64,000 nt of DNA. Source: Madurella fahalii (Eukaryota > Ascomycota > Sordariomycetes > Sordariales). This document shows positions 1-11,573 of this stretch, one piece after another. A model generated the notes under the pieces. That model worked only from the letters and a program-made list of their open reading frames with translations. It ran no database searches and was not told the DNA's origin. Numbering within the stretch: the first letter of the stretch is position 1; each line of letters opens with the position of its first letter. Both the position numbers and the translations under genes were made by a program. The stretch lies in the NCBI GenBank assembly GCA_029876055.1, contig CM056875.1, positions 9,077,001-9,141,000 of the forward strand, in the 5' to 3' direction.

Positions 1-279
1 TTTCAGATCCTCCGGATCATGGGTTGGCCGACAAAGGGGCTTGGAAGATGGGCATTTGTGTTGCGATCTGAAAGGGTTTAGCGCTGCCAAGAGTTAGAGC
101 GCAGTTAGCCGCAGAGGATCGCTTTTGTATATATACCGCTCAAAGTCTCCCACATATTGGGATCAAAAACAAGGCACACTTTCTCTTCTTTTCTCCTACC
201 AACACTCTATCCCTGAGCTGCCTTTTCGCTCCCTGCAGTGCCACAATTTGGCCCTCCTCGGGCAGAAGCTTACCAACCG

Positions 280-690
280 GGTAGCAACCAGAGACTGACG
301 TGAGTTTGGTTAGGTCAATGGCGACGGTAAGGCAGACCTAGTCTGGGTCAACAAGTACTAATGCTAAAGCGCGAGTTTAAAAATACGGGGCTTCATCCCG
401 GCTGGAGGGAGTAGCCTGACCTGGATCGACCAAGGCATCCGCTCCGAGGGCCACGGCGGTGGGTAGAACATCCATTTCCCCAAGCTTGACAACGTCCACC
501 GTACCGACTATCACGATATCTACCCACACACGGCCGCGACGAATACCTAGTTCAATGAATGTAGCGAAGAGGATGACCAATCGATCCCATGCTGCCGACC
601 CCACCCGACGCTGGAGGCGATTCTGACGACAACGGCTTCGACGGCAGTGATCTCTCATTTAATTGGCATCCTTTCTCATCCTATCCAATT
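280..690 (+). pseudogene. Relic of FG-GAP/VCBS-repeat secreted protein
   Basis: In one plus-strand frame, starting at 314, the sequence reads NGDGKADLVWV, which is a typical calcium-binding FG-GAP/VCBS motif, and then in the same frame TWIDQGI (about 419-439) and FPKLDNVHRTDYHDI further on. Such segments occur in fungal secreted proteins in which FG-GAP repeats follow an SGNH/GDSL hydrolase or glycosidase domain. At least four stop codons interrupt the frame (for example TAA at 359 and 365), and no start or catalytic domain is visible, so this is a decayed 3' portion. The family call rests on motif recognition only; the parent enzyme type is unknown. Confidence 0.45.
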
Positions 691-3600
691 CCAACGATCG
701 CAGTCCATCTACCGTGAGGACAGTTGCGTATCGAGCAGTAGAGCTTAGTAACATGCTGACCACAGGTGGTATTTAGAAGCTTAAGTCTGATTCTAACCCT
801 GACATGCCAAAGACTGGCTATATACCCAGAACGGGCACGAATCTAACGTGATAACTTCTGCAGGGACAATGTACCTGTTTTGCAGCTCATTCTGGGCAAC
901 CAGGTGGTAGATGACAAGATCTACGATAAGGTGGTGCAAGAGGACTTGAGGATGAAAAACTCAGCTATACCTATCAGTTGTCGAAAGAGTTATTCGTTAG
1001 TATGGTTCGAGTTTCTCGGCCGCTATTGCACGGGATGTTCTGCTCTGATGTGAACCTTACCCGTCGGGCAAGATCTTAGAGATCGCAATGTAATCGAACA
1101 AGAGAACTTTGGGCGCTGTAGAAGTGGTAGCAGTGGTATTTTCTACCACTTTCAGCTGTGCCGGGGCATCCTCAAAGGTTGCGTACTAGGCATCTGGATA
1201 CGACTTCATAGTGACTTGGGAAAACAAATTGACGTCGCTATTCTAGGTTCCGGTTCACACGCTATCGTCGTTCCTCTTCCACGGAGTTGTGCCAAGAGGG
1301 TCCCACATGTCGAGCTCGTAAAACATTAGACCGGCTCGGTAGTAGTAGCACAATGAGCATTCTTATTCGAACCTTGATCCGAGAAAGACAGGGAGGGCGG
1401 GAGTCTGACCTTGTGGTACTTTCCGTAATGGACTCGTCCACACCGGGTGTGCAGAATCGCCCGCCAAACTAGCCAACGTAGGGATCATAGTTTACAAATA
1501 CGACGTTGGGGCCTGCCCTAGCTGCTACCGCTGCCTGTTTTGACATAAATCCCCGTCAGACACTATTTTGGCTATCTTTAACATTATGCAATTGGATGGG
1601 GGATCAAGTGGGTTTACCAGCTGGGAGTTCATATCGTCGACGAGTTGGTTCATGATTTGTCGGTGCGTATAATTATATGAGACGTTCAGTTGGCGGTTGA
1701 ACGACTTTTCCTGTTAGCTGCGTTCATGTGACATAATAATCAGCTTCAGCTCCGCACACCTGGTCCTAATTAGGATTTAGGGATGTCTGGGGGTTAACTT
1801 ACGCCTGCTGCATCTATTGCTGGAGTCTGTGCCCATAAGTTCCAAGTGACTCTGTTGCAGTCGAAAAGCAGCAAGTTCACATCCCAGAACTTCGCGTACC
1901 TGTTTTGCACGTGTGAGCGACAGTCCATATCAAGCATACGTATAACATGAGACTACTGACCCTGTATAGTAGATAACGCCGGTAGTTTTGCTATAATTAG
2001 CACAGGGTATATATAACTAGGTCAGTAGTTCCAGTAGGGTGAATACTATACTTACTCAGGTGCCAGATTTCCCTTGACAGCAGCTAAGAGCTTGTCGACC
2101 TTCTGGCTGAAGGCGTCGTTGTGGATAATATTATTCGGGGTTTGGAGCTGGCCGTCGAATCCGACGGTCAGTTTGTCCAAGTCGACTTTTGAGCCTATAT
2201 CAGACCCTCAAGTTCCGCCTCGGCTTTAGCTAAGGCAGACTGCACTTTAGTAAAGACAGACCACTGGTAGGTACATTGGTTCAAGACATTTAGCAGCTCG
2301 GTGTCGTTACCCCCTGAACATCTTCTTTGTTAGCCGACTTAGAATTCACGAGTGCTGTATTATTTATGAAGCGAGATTTGAATATACCGGTAGATAAAAG
2401 GATGACGTGCTGGTTCCCGTCGATACGCGGAAGCTGCTCGTCGATAGCCTCTTGTATCACAGCCCCGGAACAAGACTCGAACTGGAACTTTCTGGTCGAC
2501 GGGTTACCAAGTCTCCCGTCTTAGTTGATGACACTCGGGTGAGCTTGCTTGTAGCGTGAGCATGCATAGTCTTTGTATGCCAGGTGGGCCACCACTGTCA
2601 ATCCACATTGCCTTCGAACAATTAATTCTTTGTCCCCTATGACTCGGAAACTCACCACCGTGCTTGTTGAATGCGTCGATGACGCTTCCAAGTCCTTCGC
2701 CAGCACAAATACCAGCTGAGTATGAATCCCCAATAGGCGGCCATCCTTATTATGAGTTGGATTACAGGAGGGGCTGGTGGAATGCCCAAAGACGACGACT
2801 CTACAAGAATGATATCCGCCTCAGGAAGTTATAGTCGTAGTTCCTTTCTGTGGAGAAAGTTTGATAGTTAATACCTCATATCACGACGAGACGAGATGAT
2901 ACCCGCATGCCCACAAGGCGAGGAGGCCGCTGGTATAGTATTAACATTTTACGATGACTACCTGTGGCGATCCCAGACGTGAGGAAATTGTGAGTTCCTA
3001 GGTAGCAGACTGCTTCTTTGGTATAAGAAGAACTGTCAGAAGAGCAAAGTACCTTAGTCATAAACGACCCTAATTGCCAGTCGTGCCTAATAGATAATAC
3101 ACACTGCCCTAACAACCTTACCAAAGCAGTCTCACACTTCGAACAAACCGCTCAACAGAGATTCTTATAGGTCTAACGCAGCAAGGCTTCGTGCTCCCCT
3201 GGCCGCCCCTGCACGTGACCTTTGAGTTACTGCTGAACTTGGTCCACACGCCTTCTGAATACCGGGTGGCCTACTATTACTATATATTAGAAATCGTTCT
3301 AATCGGAAGGGATAACATTACGGACTACAGTCGAAAGTTAATTCCATGTCCTTTCCCTTGAACGAGGTCCCTAAAGCTATCTTGGGAAGCGCGCTTTAGG
3401 TACGTCTCTGTGAGTGCTCGAATCAGCAGCTTTTTGCTCTCTGGGATCATTATATCATCAAACGACGATGGACTCCACTTAATATTGTTAATATTGGCGA
3501 CGGCAAGCTCAACTATGACTTTGCTCAGGCTTGGCTGTAGGAACCAAAAATGGCTCTCGAGGCCAAAAACCCCCAGATCCAGGTTGTTAAAACAGATCTT

Positions 3601-3970
3601 GGGAAATAAACGTCACAGACTGCCGCGCTTATGAGAAGGAGCGGGGATATGGGAACCTGCCAAGAGAGGTACAGACTACTACTTTGTTGGGACTCTGCGC
3701 CGCGGCGCGCTTCACTGTCAATGTCGCCGAAAATGGCACCACGCGCCAGCCAGATTCGGCGGTCATAACAGCCTTTTCTGGGCTTGATGTATTTAGATGT
3801 AATAGTTGATCGTTAAAGCGAGGGTGATACTTCCGCTTAGCATAGGGTTCACTTCGTACATAACAGTAAAATATAATGGACAATGTTAGGCAAGAATCAT
3901 CTACCAAAAGACTTCCAATGCTTGCAGTTAAGCTAAATGTATGAAAGGAACATGGACAGGATATAGGTCT
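691..3970. other. Intergenic, degenerate coding debris, no intact gene
   Basis: No convincing gene was found. Short stretches look like old coding sequence. On the minus strand around 2310-2470 a frame reads EAIDEQLPRIDGNQH and continues for about 50 codons, and 2521-2733 is open on the same strand. On the plus strand around 905-1000 there is a lysine/acid-rich open stretch. Stops and frame changes break all of them, and I cannot assign any to a family. They may be further parts of the relic at the window start or separate dead genes. Confidence 0.25.
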
Positions 3971-3974
3971 TGAA

Positions 3975-5519
3975 TCAAACTCCAAGCGCATCATCCTCGA
4001 GTGAGGTGTTTCTATACCGATCAAGCGGCTTTCGTGAGAAACTCATATACACCCACCAACCGGAGAGAACTATGAATGTGAGAGCTACTGTTGCTCCGAT
4101 ATAAACTCTCCTGTTTGTGTCCTCATCAAGTTGGAAGATATTGATTGTCCAAAGTGACTGGAATGGAAGCTGTTAGTTATAAGCTCAAAAGTATTCTGGA
4201 GCCACTTACAGTAGTAAACGTCGACGGTAGAAATACGGCCCCTAGCACACTAATTGTCTTCATCACTCTGCTATCCGTCGCTGTAATCCTCGCCACATCA
4301 AGACTGATTTCCGCTACCGCTCTGCTCGTCTTGCTCTCCTTCTGTGCGATGAGGCTATACGTCAAGCCCATCTGCCCCCTTTGTCTGTCTACCAACTCGA
4401 CAATCCGCTCCTTCACCCCCTCACATCGACTCCTTATTGACCTAATTCTATCTTCTACCGCTGCCATCTCTCCAGCCCCCATCTCCCCTCCCAGTCTCTG
4501 CATAAGCTCCTCACAAAATCCTCCCAACCTGACTGTAGCAAATTCCATCACACTGAGCACATGGCAAAGCTCTACATGCGTACTAGATAGCTGTGCCAGC
4601 AACTTATCAACATTCCGCAACTCCTCCGATCGCTCCAAGTTAGGTGGGTAGAGAATCCAATCCGGCGGCGCCATCTTGGTGAATCCTTCGATCTCGTTGA
4701 TTTCGATCCAGAGCTTGGTGGCCCAATTCTCCCAGGCACGGCTACGTTGGTCATAGAGCAGGGAGACTAGGGAAATGGGAGAGACGAGGAGCGAGTGTTT
4801 ATTACAGGTGAAGAGGATGCGGAGTTCCGAAAGGTCGGAAGGACGCTTAGCGTAGAGTAGGGCGACTGTGATATGGGAGGGGAGGTGAATTTTGAGGATG
4901 AGGACGAGAGCATGCATGTTTCGCGGCAGTCGAAGGATGATGGCTTAAAGACACGGAGTTAGTCACTGCTAGACAGGATAAGGGCTTGGGGGGGGGGGGG
5001 GGGGGGAAGGGACAAACTCATAGAGGTGGGCTTCTGCGACGGCGGATCGTAGGAAGAAAAGTACGTGCAGTGAGGTCGAATAATGGTGCGGATATCGTAC
5101 GGCTCGGTATTTACACCAAGAAGCTCCTTTAAGTCGTGGAACTCGTCTGGCTCGTTCTTGCTTCTCAGTCCACCGAAGTCTTCTTCGTGCGGGTCACCGT
5201 GGGTCGAGCTGAAGCCATGGGCTGAGTAAGTATACCACTCTACACAAGATATAGGTAGGTACTTTTTGGGTAAGAACGTGCATGAGGAAAAGAGAAGGAG
5301 ATCGTGAAACCGGGTTCTGAAGCAGCGCTTTCTAGGATTGCCATCAGTCGCCTCTACATAGAAAGCGCTCGTTAGGCCGCTCACAATCTGCGACACTTTA
5401 GATGCCAATTCTCCTTGGCCGAGAGCTTCATCCTTGCCTCGTTCTTCGGTGAGAGTAAAGCATCTAATATCGGCTGTGGCAAATGATGCGGTCATGGTAA
5501 AGGCCTTCGCTGGCGCCAA
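3975..5519 (-). CDS. CorA-like fungal membrane protein (3 exons)
   Basis: Spliced model: exons 5519-5018, 4943-4210 and 4157-3975, 473 codons including the stop, 472 aa. Intron phases 1 and 0 agree; donors are GTTTGT and GTAAGT, acceptors TTAAG and CCAG. The C-terminal part has the layout of the fungal CorA-like family: a long amphipathic helical region (about residues 210-390), the segment DSRVMKTISVLGAVFLPSTF just before the membrane, and a final hydrophobic helix beginning VYIGATVALTFIVLSGWWVY. The family resembles Mg2+ channel CorA in its C-terminal domain, but most fungal members have no proven transport activity and many have an unrelated soluble N-terminus, as here. The usual GMN signature of true CorA is not seen. 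Intron 1 contains a run of 19 G (4988-5006 on the plus strand). The reading frame is open throughout, so the gene may be functional. The N-terminal start at 5519 is the least certain point. Confidence 0.65.
4988..5006. repeat. Poly-G run (19 G) inside an intron
   Basis: An uninterrupted tract of 19 G on the plus strand (C on the coding strand) lies between the donor and branch site of intron 1 of the CorA-like gene. On the transcript it forms a long polypyrimidine run. Homopolymers of this length are prone to length error in assemblies, but a length change here would not shift the reading frame. Confidence 0.9.
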
Positions 5520-5798
5520 CTATTCCTGGTGAAGTCGGAACAGAGAAATGACAGTGGAGAGAGAAAGGAGCTGAGGGTCTCGCAGGTCTTTGCAAACTTC
5601 GTTAATTTGGGTGGGCAATGCGCTCAGCCACCCATATGCTTCTGCTCAGCCGCTTTCCCCGCACGGAACCCTAGGGCACCCTTGTGCAGGAAAGAATTCG
5701 CACATCGGCCGGTGCTCTATCACGAAACCTGGAGGTACTCAGCATTGACTGCTGATATCACCGTGGCGCTGGCATATATACAAAACACATCACTATGT

Positions 5799-6793
5799 CT
5801 ACTCAAGAGACGTAGTAGCTCGCTGACAAAATTCCCAAAATTCCTTCGCTCTTCCCGTCCCACCAGTTTGCCCAATGGGCTTCAACGCGTCGACCAAGTC
5901 CTCTCTCAGATGCGTCGCGGCCCTCCCCCAAGGCACAATATAACATCCACTCTTCTCGATTGTGATATCATCTGACAAGCCGGCATACAGCTGCGTGGTG
6001 GCTGCTAGCTTGACAGGGTGAAACAGAGGCCAAGCCAGGTATCGCAGATAAGGTGTATGTCGGAAGAGATTCGTACACGCCGCCCCCGGGTTGACGGCAA
6101 CGCTGACAACGGGGATATGGTGTGTTGAGATGGACTCCCGTTGTTGCCGTGCGAGCTCGGCGGCTAAGAGAAGGTTGCCCGTCTTGGAGTTTATGTAGTT
6201 CCGTGTAGTGTCCTGGGGAGGGGAATGGATCTCGGACATGATGATACCCCCCCTCGGCGCGGAAAGTTCTATGATTTGGCTAGCGGCCCAAATGACTCTA
6301 ACGGAACCTGGCGTAGATCCGGCAGTAGCTGCCGTTGCTTCGAGTAATGGTAGAAGAAGTCGGGTCAGAAGGAAAGGACCCAAACAGTTGGTGGCGAGCT
6401 GCAGTTCGATGCCCTGCGCGGATGTACTGCCGAGAGGCGGCTGGGACACGCCGGCATTGTTCCAGAGGACGTCGAGTCTCTGCTCCTTAGCCTTGAAGGC
6501 ATCGACTGTGGCTTTAATGGTGGTCAAGTCGGCAAGGTCGAGGTGCAAGAACTCGAGACTTCCGTGAGAGGCCGGTATAGCGGCTTGGATGGCCTGGATT
6601 GCCCGACGGTAGGTTGGCTCGGACCGTCCCGCAATATAGACCGGGCCGTTCTTTTGGTATAGCATTTCAGCGAGCGCTAGACCAATACCCGATGCACCGC
6701 CCGTCACAAGACCTTTCCATCTTGAGGCGGGATATCCGCCTTGGAAAACGTAGCCTTTGGAGGGAAGAATTGTGCCAATTGGGATCTGAACAT
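5799..6793 (-). pseudogene. Short-chain dehydrogenase/reductase, frameshifted
   Basis: This encodes an SDR-fold NAD(P)-dependent oxidoreductase of about 330 aa. Visible motifs are the cofactor site TGGASGIG, the LDLADL segment, NNAG, and the active-site pair Y-x-x-x-K in NYINSKTGN. The N-terminus MFRSQLAQFFPPK and IPPQDGKV is characteristic of a fungal SDR subfamily related to retinol and WW-domain oxidoreductases. That N-terminus is in a different frame from the rest: after GKV the frame runs straight into TGA, and one missing base near 6710 explains the break (an AAG GTC xTT GTG ACG type codon series would restore it). So the true start is probably the ATG at 6793, not the longer in-frame start further upstream at 6821. 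It is either a recent pseudogene or an assembly indel; the body of the enzyme is otherwise open and conserved. Confidence 0.8.
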
Positions 6794-7542
6794 GGCGTTG
6801 AGGGTGATAGTTGTTTTGCACAACGCGATGTTTTTTGTGGCAAATTGGTTCGGGAAACCGGACTCGTTGTGATCCGTCAACGTGAAAATTGGTTGGCTAT
6901 ACCCATCTAACGCGACCTGCATGTCAAGCCCAATATCGCTGTGTTTGGGAAACAACACTAAGGAAATAGGGGTTCTACGTGTGGCAAAGCGCCAACAGGG
7001 CTACAGGGAAATTGGGTAACGCCGGCATTTTTGGTGGGTCTGAGAGAGTCCAGACAGTGACACATATTAACCGAAGATCAAATATAGGAAAGGTAGGCTA
7101 ATGTGCTTTGATAAGCCAAATCATTGGCTACAACTTAATATACAAGTCCATGCCAGACAAGAATCGTAATCACAGGGAGCAAATGAGCTAACTCGTATAC
7201 TTCTCGCCTTCAATGTATATTAATGGGAACTTTCAACAGGACGTGCGCCTGCAATATCCGCCTGTGCCAACATCGTTGGCGCTGCAAATGCAGAGTTGTG
7301 GGATATAAATACCAGCCTCTTTGGGTTGGCAAAAGTAAACTTATATAGGATATTGCATGTATACCGTAGTACCCTCACCTTTGTATTAGAGCCTTTTTCC
7401 CATCTTTCGAATGCTGTATTTTGTCTCCCCATAGCCGTCCCGCTCATTGGATATCGTATTCGGATCAGTTCTCTCCATGTAGCGGCTAATGATATAAGGA
7501 GTTGGTAATAGCTAATGTGAGCTTGATATTAGTAGTTCTCTA
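6794..7542. other. Intergenic, no gene seen
   Basis: This is the stretch upstream of the dehydrogenase up to the TA target site of the DNA transposon. Only short, unconserved open frames occur. I see nothing recognisable. Confidence 0.5.
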
Positions 7543-7544
7543 TA

Positions 7545-7590
7545 ACGTATTTGATAAGCGAGTTGCGCAGACAAGCGAGTTGCGCACACC
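7545..7590. repeat. Left terminal inverted repeat of pogo-type element
   Basis: It starts ACGTATTTGATAAGCGAG next to TA. It matches the complement of 9361-9406 at 44 of 46 positions. Confidence 0.92.
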
Positions 7591-8026
7591 CCACCACTCA
7601 ACGAACACTATCCTCAATTACAAAACAACAACACTAGGAACCGACTATAATTACATCAGAAACAGCTGAATCAGATACTTCTGCAGCCTCCTGGCAAGTG
7701 CGTGCATTGTGGCCAGGCTTACCGCATATGCCACAGCACCGAACCTTCGTACGACCCCCCCTTATAACACTACTATCCGGCTGCGTTTCTTACACTCCCT
7801 CCCCACCCAGAGCCCCCTGGCTTAGTACCTCCTGTGCATCCTGTACAGTAAGTGATCCTCCAAGCTGTATACATGTTCTTTTAGCTCTCCGGCGCTTGCT
7901 TAGTACCTCGTTGGCCTTGCAGAGCGAAGAGACCTCTACTTGAAGGAGGGCTACCTGGTACATTACAGCCATCGTACCCTTGGTAAGCTGGTCTACAGCA
8001 GCTAATATCGAAGTTGGGGAGCTATT

Positions 8027-9307
8027 TTAATAGTTGGCAATACGAGTCTTGATAAGCGTTGACTGAGAGTTGGCTTCTCGGGGGTTATATGGTGTCTGGA
8101 ATACCCAAGGTTGTAGGGTACCGGCCCGGGAGTTCAGAGGTGTTGGCGTATGAAGCTTTACATCCAGTTTAGAAAGCACACTCTCTGGGTTATACGGCAT
8201 AAGGCCAGCACCTGAAAAGCCACCCTGGATATTTTTCTCTGTCATAGAGACAAAGAAGGCCGCGCGGAAGGCATTGAGGAACTCGAGCTTACTTATATGG
8301 TTGATATATATACGCATCAAGTCCTCGATCTAGCGACCGTATACCTGCTTTAACGGCCCAAAGCAGCTAATATCGAGTGGCTGGAGGTAGTAGGAGGAAT
8401 ACGGAGGTATATAGAGCGTAACGATCTAGTGCTCCTAGCAGTAGAGCTCGAATTCGGTCGAGTAGTAGCTCTCGTGGCCGTCGAGGATTAACAACCGGTA
8501 TTTGCCCTTTATACGAGGTGCCGTATAGTAGTCGAAGTGCTTAATCCAATCGAGACCTACAGCATTGGTAGTCCAGCCATTGTCGGTAGTTGCAATACGC
8601 CAGTCGGCTAGGAGGTTGCACTCCGTATACCAGTTGGCGAGGTGGTACTACGCGGCTAGGATTATAAATGGAGGGATAGCCCAGCCAAGGGCATTGACTC
8701 CCTAGATCACTGTTGCCCATTCCCGGTTACCAGGCTGAACTAGTTTTGCCTTACCCCGGCTATCCGAGGTTGTAACCACTATACCCACAAAGATAATGCC
8801 TATCATAAACCCAGTCTCGTCGAAGTTATAGATATCGTTATCTACAATACCGTACTTAGCCTTAACGTTTTATACGAGGGTAAACCATTCGCTAATGACC
8901 TTTGGATCTTCGTACTTAGCCCTCTAGTAGTCGTACCGACACATCCAACGTATACAGAGCTCTAACTGGCGTTTAACGAAGTTGTAAGCCCAGCGTTTAC
9001 CGACAGGGGGCACGTCGCATTCGCGTAGTAGTTGGTTGGCCATATCTTCTACACCATATAATCTAGGCGGAAATGCACGTTCAGATAGCTCAATTATATA
9101 CTGAACTATTGCCTTCTCTTCCAGATCTATAAGCTTGCGCGAGTTAGCTGCAATATCGCGTCGTGCAGGCTTGCCACTACGTCGGTAACGGAGGGTTGAT
9201 TCTGGTACGTCGTAGAGCTTAGCTGCAGTTCGAAGGCTTAACTTTTTGTCGTTTTGGATCGCTTCAAGGGCTAAGATTACCCTCGCTTCCTTTGAAGTGG
9301 GAGGCAT
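8027..9307 (-). pseudogene. Fot1/pogo-like transposase, stop-riddled
   Basis: From the ATG at 9307 the product begins MPPTSKEARVILALEAI, a psq-type helix-turn-helix, followed by a CENP-B-type DNA-binding region (VGKRWAYNFVKRQ). Further on are DDE-domain motifs: YNFDETGF (first Asp), LILDGHES (second Asp) and the C-terminal PLDISCFGPLK. Together they span the length of a full Fot1/pogo transposase of about 425 aa. About seven in-frame stops occur in the downstream part, after the DNA-binding region (first near 8924); each is TAG or TAA where a Gln codon CAG or CAA would fit, the change expected from CpA to TpA mutation. No frameshift is needed to read the whole protein. The element is therefore non-autonomous and probably RIP-inactivated. 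Confidence 0.85.
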
Positions 9308-9360
9308 ATCGGGTTGTAGAAAAATTCGATATAAAGTATAAAGAGGACGCGTCGTGGTAG

Positions 9361-9406
9361 GGCGTGCGCAACTCGCTTGTCTGCGCAACTCGTTTATCAA
9401 ATACGT
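9361..9406. repeat. Right terminal inverted repeat of pogo-type element
   Basis: It is the inverted partner of 7545-7590, ends in ATACGT and is followed by TA at 9407-9408. Confidence 0.92.
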
Positions 9407-9408
9407 TA

Positions 9409-9967
9409 CCGTTCTAATGGCCCGGTGTTTTCGTTAAGATGGACCAGAGTGACGTTAAGCTTTGCATACGACTTTCTAACCTCAATCCTGAGGCTAACCG
9501 TCAGGGAGTCAGGGCATTAATTTAGGGATTGATTCTTTGTCCTCACTAGTTGTCCAAGGGGTTGTATTTCAATTGCTAGAGTTAGTAGCCAAAGGAGCTT
9601 GGTGGGGGGGATTAGTCGAATACTTACCTTTACATGAGATAGTAAAAACAATTTGACCTCAATCATTATTCACCAAGGGGTGGCTTCAATCAGGAAGCCC
9701 AAAACGGCTGTGGATATTAATATGCAGCATGCGGGGGACGTGCCAATCGCCCCGGCAACAAGGCGCCGGGTTGCGGGTCATGGAGCATTCAGGGACTAAC
9801 AAGGTTAAAGGGCCAACCACCAGCCTCGTAACCCCGTGCATGTTCCCAAACCCTTGCAACATGGTGTATGTAGCATGGCCAACATCGCGGCATATTGAAG
9901 GCACAGATAGGATATTGATTAGTATCAATCACGGCTAGTACTAGAGGGTGCGATAAGTAGCCCTCAG
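9409..9967. other. Intergenic, no gene seen
   Basis: Between the transposon and the P450 relic there are only short overlapping open frames on both strands around 9686-9938, without recognisable motifs. Confidence 0.45.
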
Positions 9968-11573
9968 CTACCCCACTAAAGTTTCATTCTCATTAGATTT
10001 GACTTTCATCTTTAGACAGATCGGCCGTTTCTCAACCAGTAAGAAAGTCCTCAGGTGCTCCCACCTCAACCACTTTTCCTTGTCCTCAGGAGCCGCAAAA
10101 TCGAAATGCCACAGCAGCTTTGCCAGGATCAACCGCATTTCTGCCTAGGCTAGGTGTTGGCCCATGCAGGATCTGGGACCAACGCTAAACGGCTGCATTG
10201 CCTGATGATTATCACCAAAGAAAGGTGATTCTGGGTCAGAACTCTCGGGCAACCAGCGTTCTGGAAGAAAAGATTCAGGGAGATGCCAGTACTTTCAGTC
10301 TCGATTCATGGCATACGCCTGAATCGAAACGGGTGTCCCGCCTGGAAGCCAAACCCCGCAGACGGTGCCGCCTCCCCGAGGGACTCGTCGGGGTAGCATC
10401 CATGGAATGGGCGTACAAAGCCGAAGGCCCTCGTTGATAACAGCGTTCAAGTAGGTGAGGCCACGTAATGCGTCGAGCGTGATGTGGCTCTCGCTCTGGA
10501 ACTGGCGGATTTCGCCCGCAACAACGGCCAGCTTTTCTGGTTGTTGGATAAAGTAATTCATTATGCCGCTCAAGACAGTGGCCGTCGTCTCACTACCGGC
10601 TGTCGTAAGCACCATAAATGTGACGTTAATCTCATCGATAGGCATCCCTTCCTCGGGGTCCGCGGCCTTAATAACCACATGGGACATGATATCAGGTCGT
10701 TCTACTTCGTAATTGAGGCGCCGACGCACCTTGTCGGCAATTTGCTCGTAGTGCCTTCTCTGCTTCTCTTTAAGAGAGGCGGGGATACATCTGATCAGCA
10801 CGTATTCGATCCAGGGGTAAAAGCGCATAGCGGCGATGTAGGCAGCTGCCTTAACGCTGCCAAACAGTAACACAATCCACGGGTGATAACGTGAGTTTCG
10901 CAAACAATCGAACGATTCGCCAAGACCCAGATCGCCAAATATGTCGAACGTTGTGAACATGAGCCACGGTGCGATATCGAGCTCTACCCACTCGTTTGTA
11001 CAGACTCGTTCGCGTAAGCGTTCGACAAGCAGGTTGACATATTGGTGCAGATAGGGCTCCTGGGCCCTTAGTGCCTTTGGAGTGAAGCCTGGCGCGAGGG
11101 CGCGGCAGATGCGCGCGTGAGGCTCAGGCTCTATAGCGCTTATCAACGAGTTTGGTTCCCAGGTTGTCGCTTCCACCAGATGGGGTCCTTTAGGAACTGG
11201 GGGGAGACGGGCCGGAAAATGTCATCCCATGCTCCAGGGTGGGCAAAAGTGACCTCATTGGGAGCTATACGCAGGATTGGGCCGTATTGGCCATGCAGCT
11301 TCTGAATGTCGTGCACGATGGTGCCCCGTAGAAGCGACCACACAAATGGCACTCGACTGGCTGACCAGGCACGCGAGCCCGGAATTTTAGAAAGTGGATG
11401 GAAGTAAACATTGTAGGATGCCCGCAATAACGGTTACTTGTCCATGTCAGAAATTTTCAGAAAGTAAGATGCGAGAAGCGGTCTGGACTTACGAGGAGCA
11501 GAATCAAGAGGACCGTTCCGGTAGCACTCGGTCGTCCCACACCGTGCTGATCCTCTGTTCTCCCGGTCGCCAT
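9968..11573 (-). pseudogene. Cytochrome P450 (fungal CYP), broken
   Basis: This is a nearly full-length microsomal-type P450. A probable first exon begins at the ATG at 11573 (MATGRTEDQHG and a short hydrophobic run TVLLILLL) with a GTAAGT donor. The next exon starts ASYNVYFHPLSKIPGSRAW, the classic fungal N-terminal segment. Visible later are the I-helix AGSETT, the K-helix E-x-x-R in NEGLRLCTP, PERW, and the heme loop FSVGPRSCMG with its cysteine intact. Lesions are a one-base loss near 11155-11162 between WWKRQPG and EPNSL, an in-frame TGA at 10295-10297 between NRD and KYW, an in-frame TAG at 10145-10147 after the heme loop, and an intron acceptor that appears mutated from CAG to CGG. Heme-binding and substrate-binding regions otherwise remain readable, so decay is recent. 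The substrate is unknown. Confidence 0.85.

Larger units (their letters stand above)
7545..9406 (-). mobile_element. Fot1/pogo-type (Tc1-mariner superfamily) DNA transposon
   Basis: This is a 1,862-bp element with 46-bp terminal inverted repeats (7545-7590 and 9361-9406) that differ at only two positions, flanked by the dinucleotide TA on both sides (7543-7544 and 9407-9408), the target duplication expected for this superfamily. Each inverted repeat holds two direct copies of GCGAGTTGCGCA, possible transposase-binding sites. Inside is a transposase relic on the minus strand. The near-perfect ends and well-preserved target duplication suggest that insertion was not ancient, whereas the transposase is dead through point mutations. 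Confidence 0.9.

Noticed and set aside
377..658. Minus-strand 93-codon open frame
   Set aside because: It lies antisense to the FG-GAP-like frame, which has recognisable motifs; the minus product has none.
4145..4651. Plus-strand 168-codon frame over the CorA-like gene
   Set aside because: Antisense shadow of exon 2 of the CorA-like gene; Ser/Leu-rich product without family features.
6208..6567. Plus-strand 119-codon frame
   Set aside because: Antisense shadow of the dehydrogenase.
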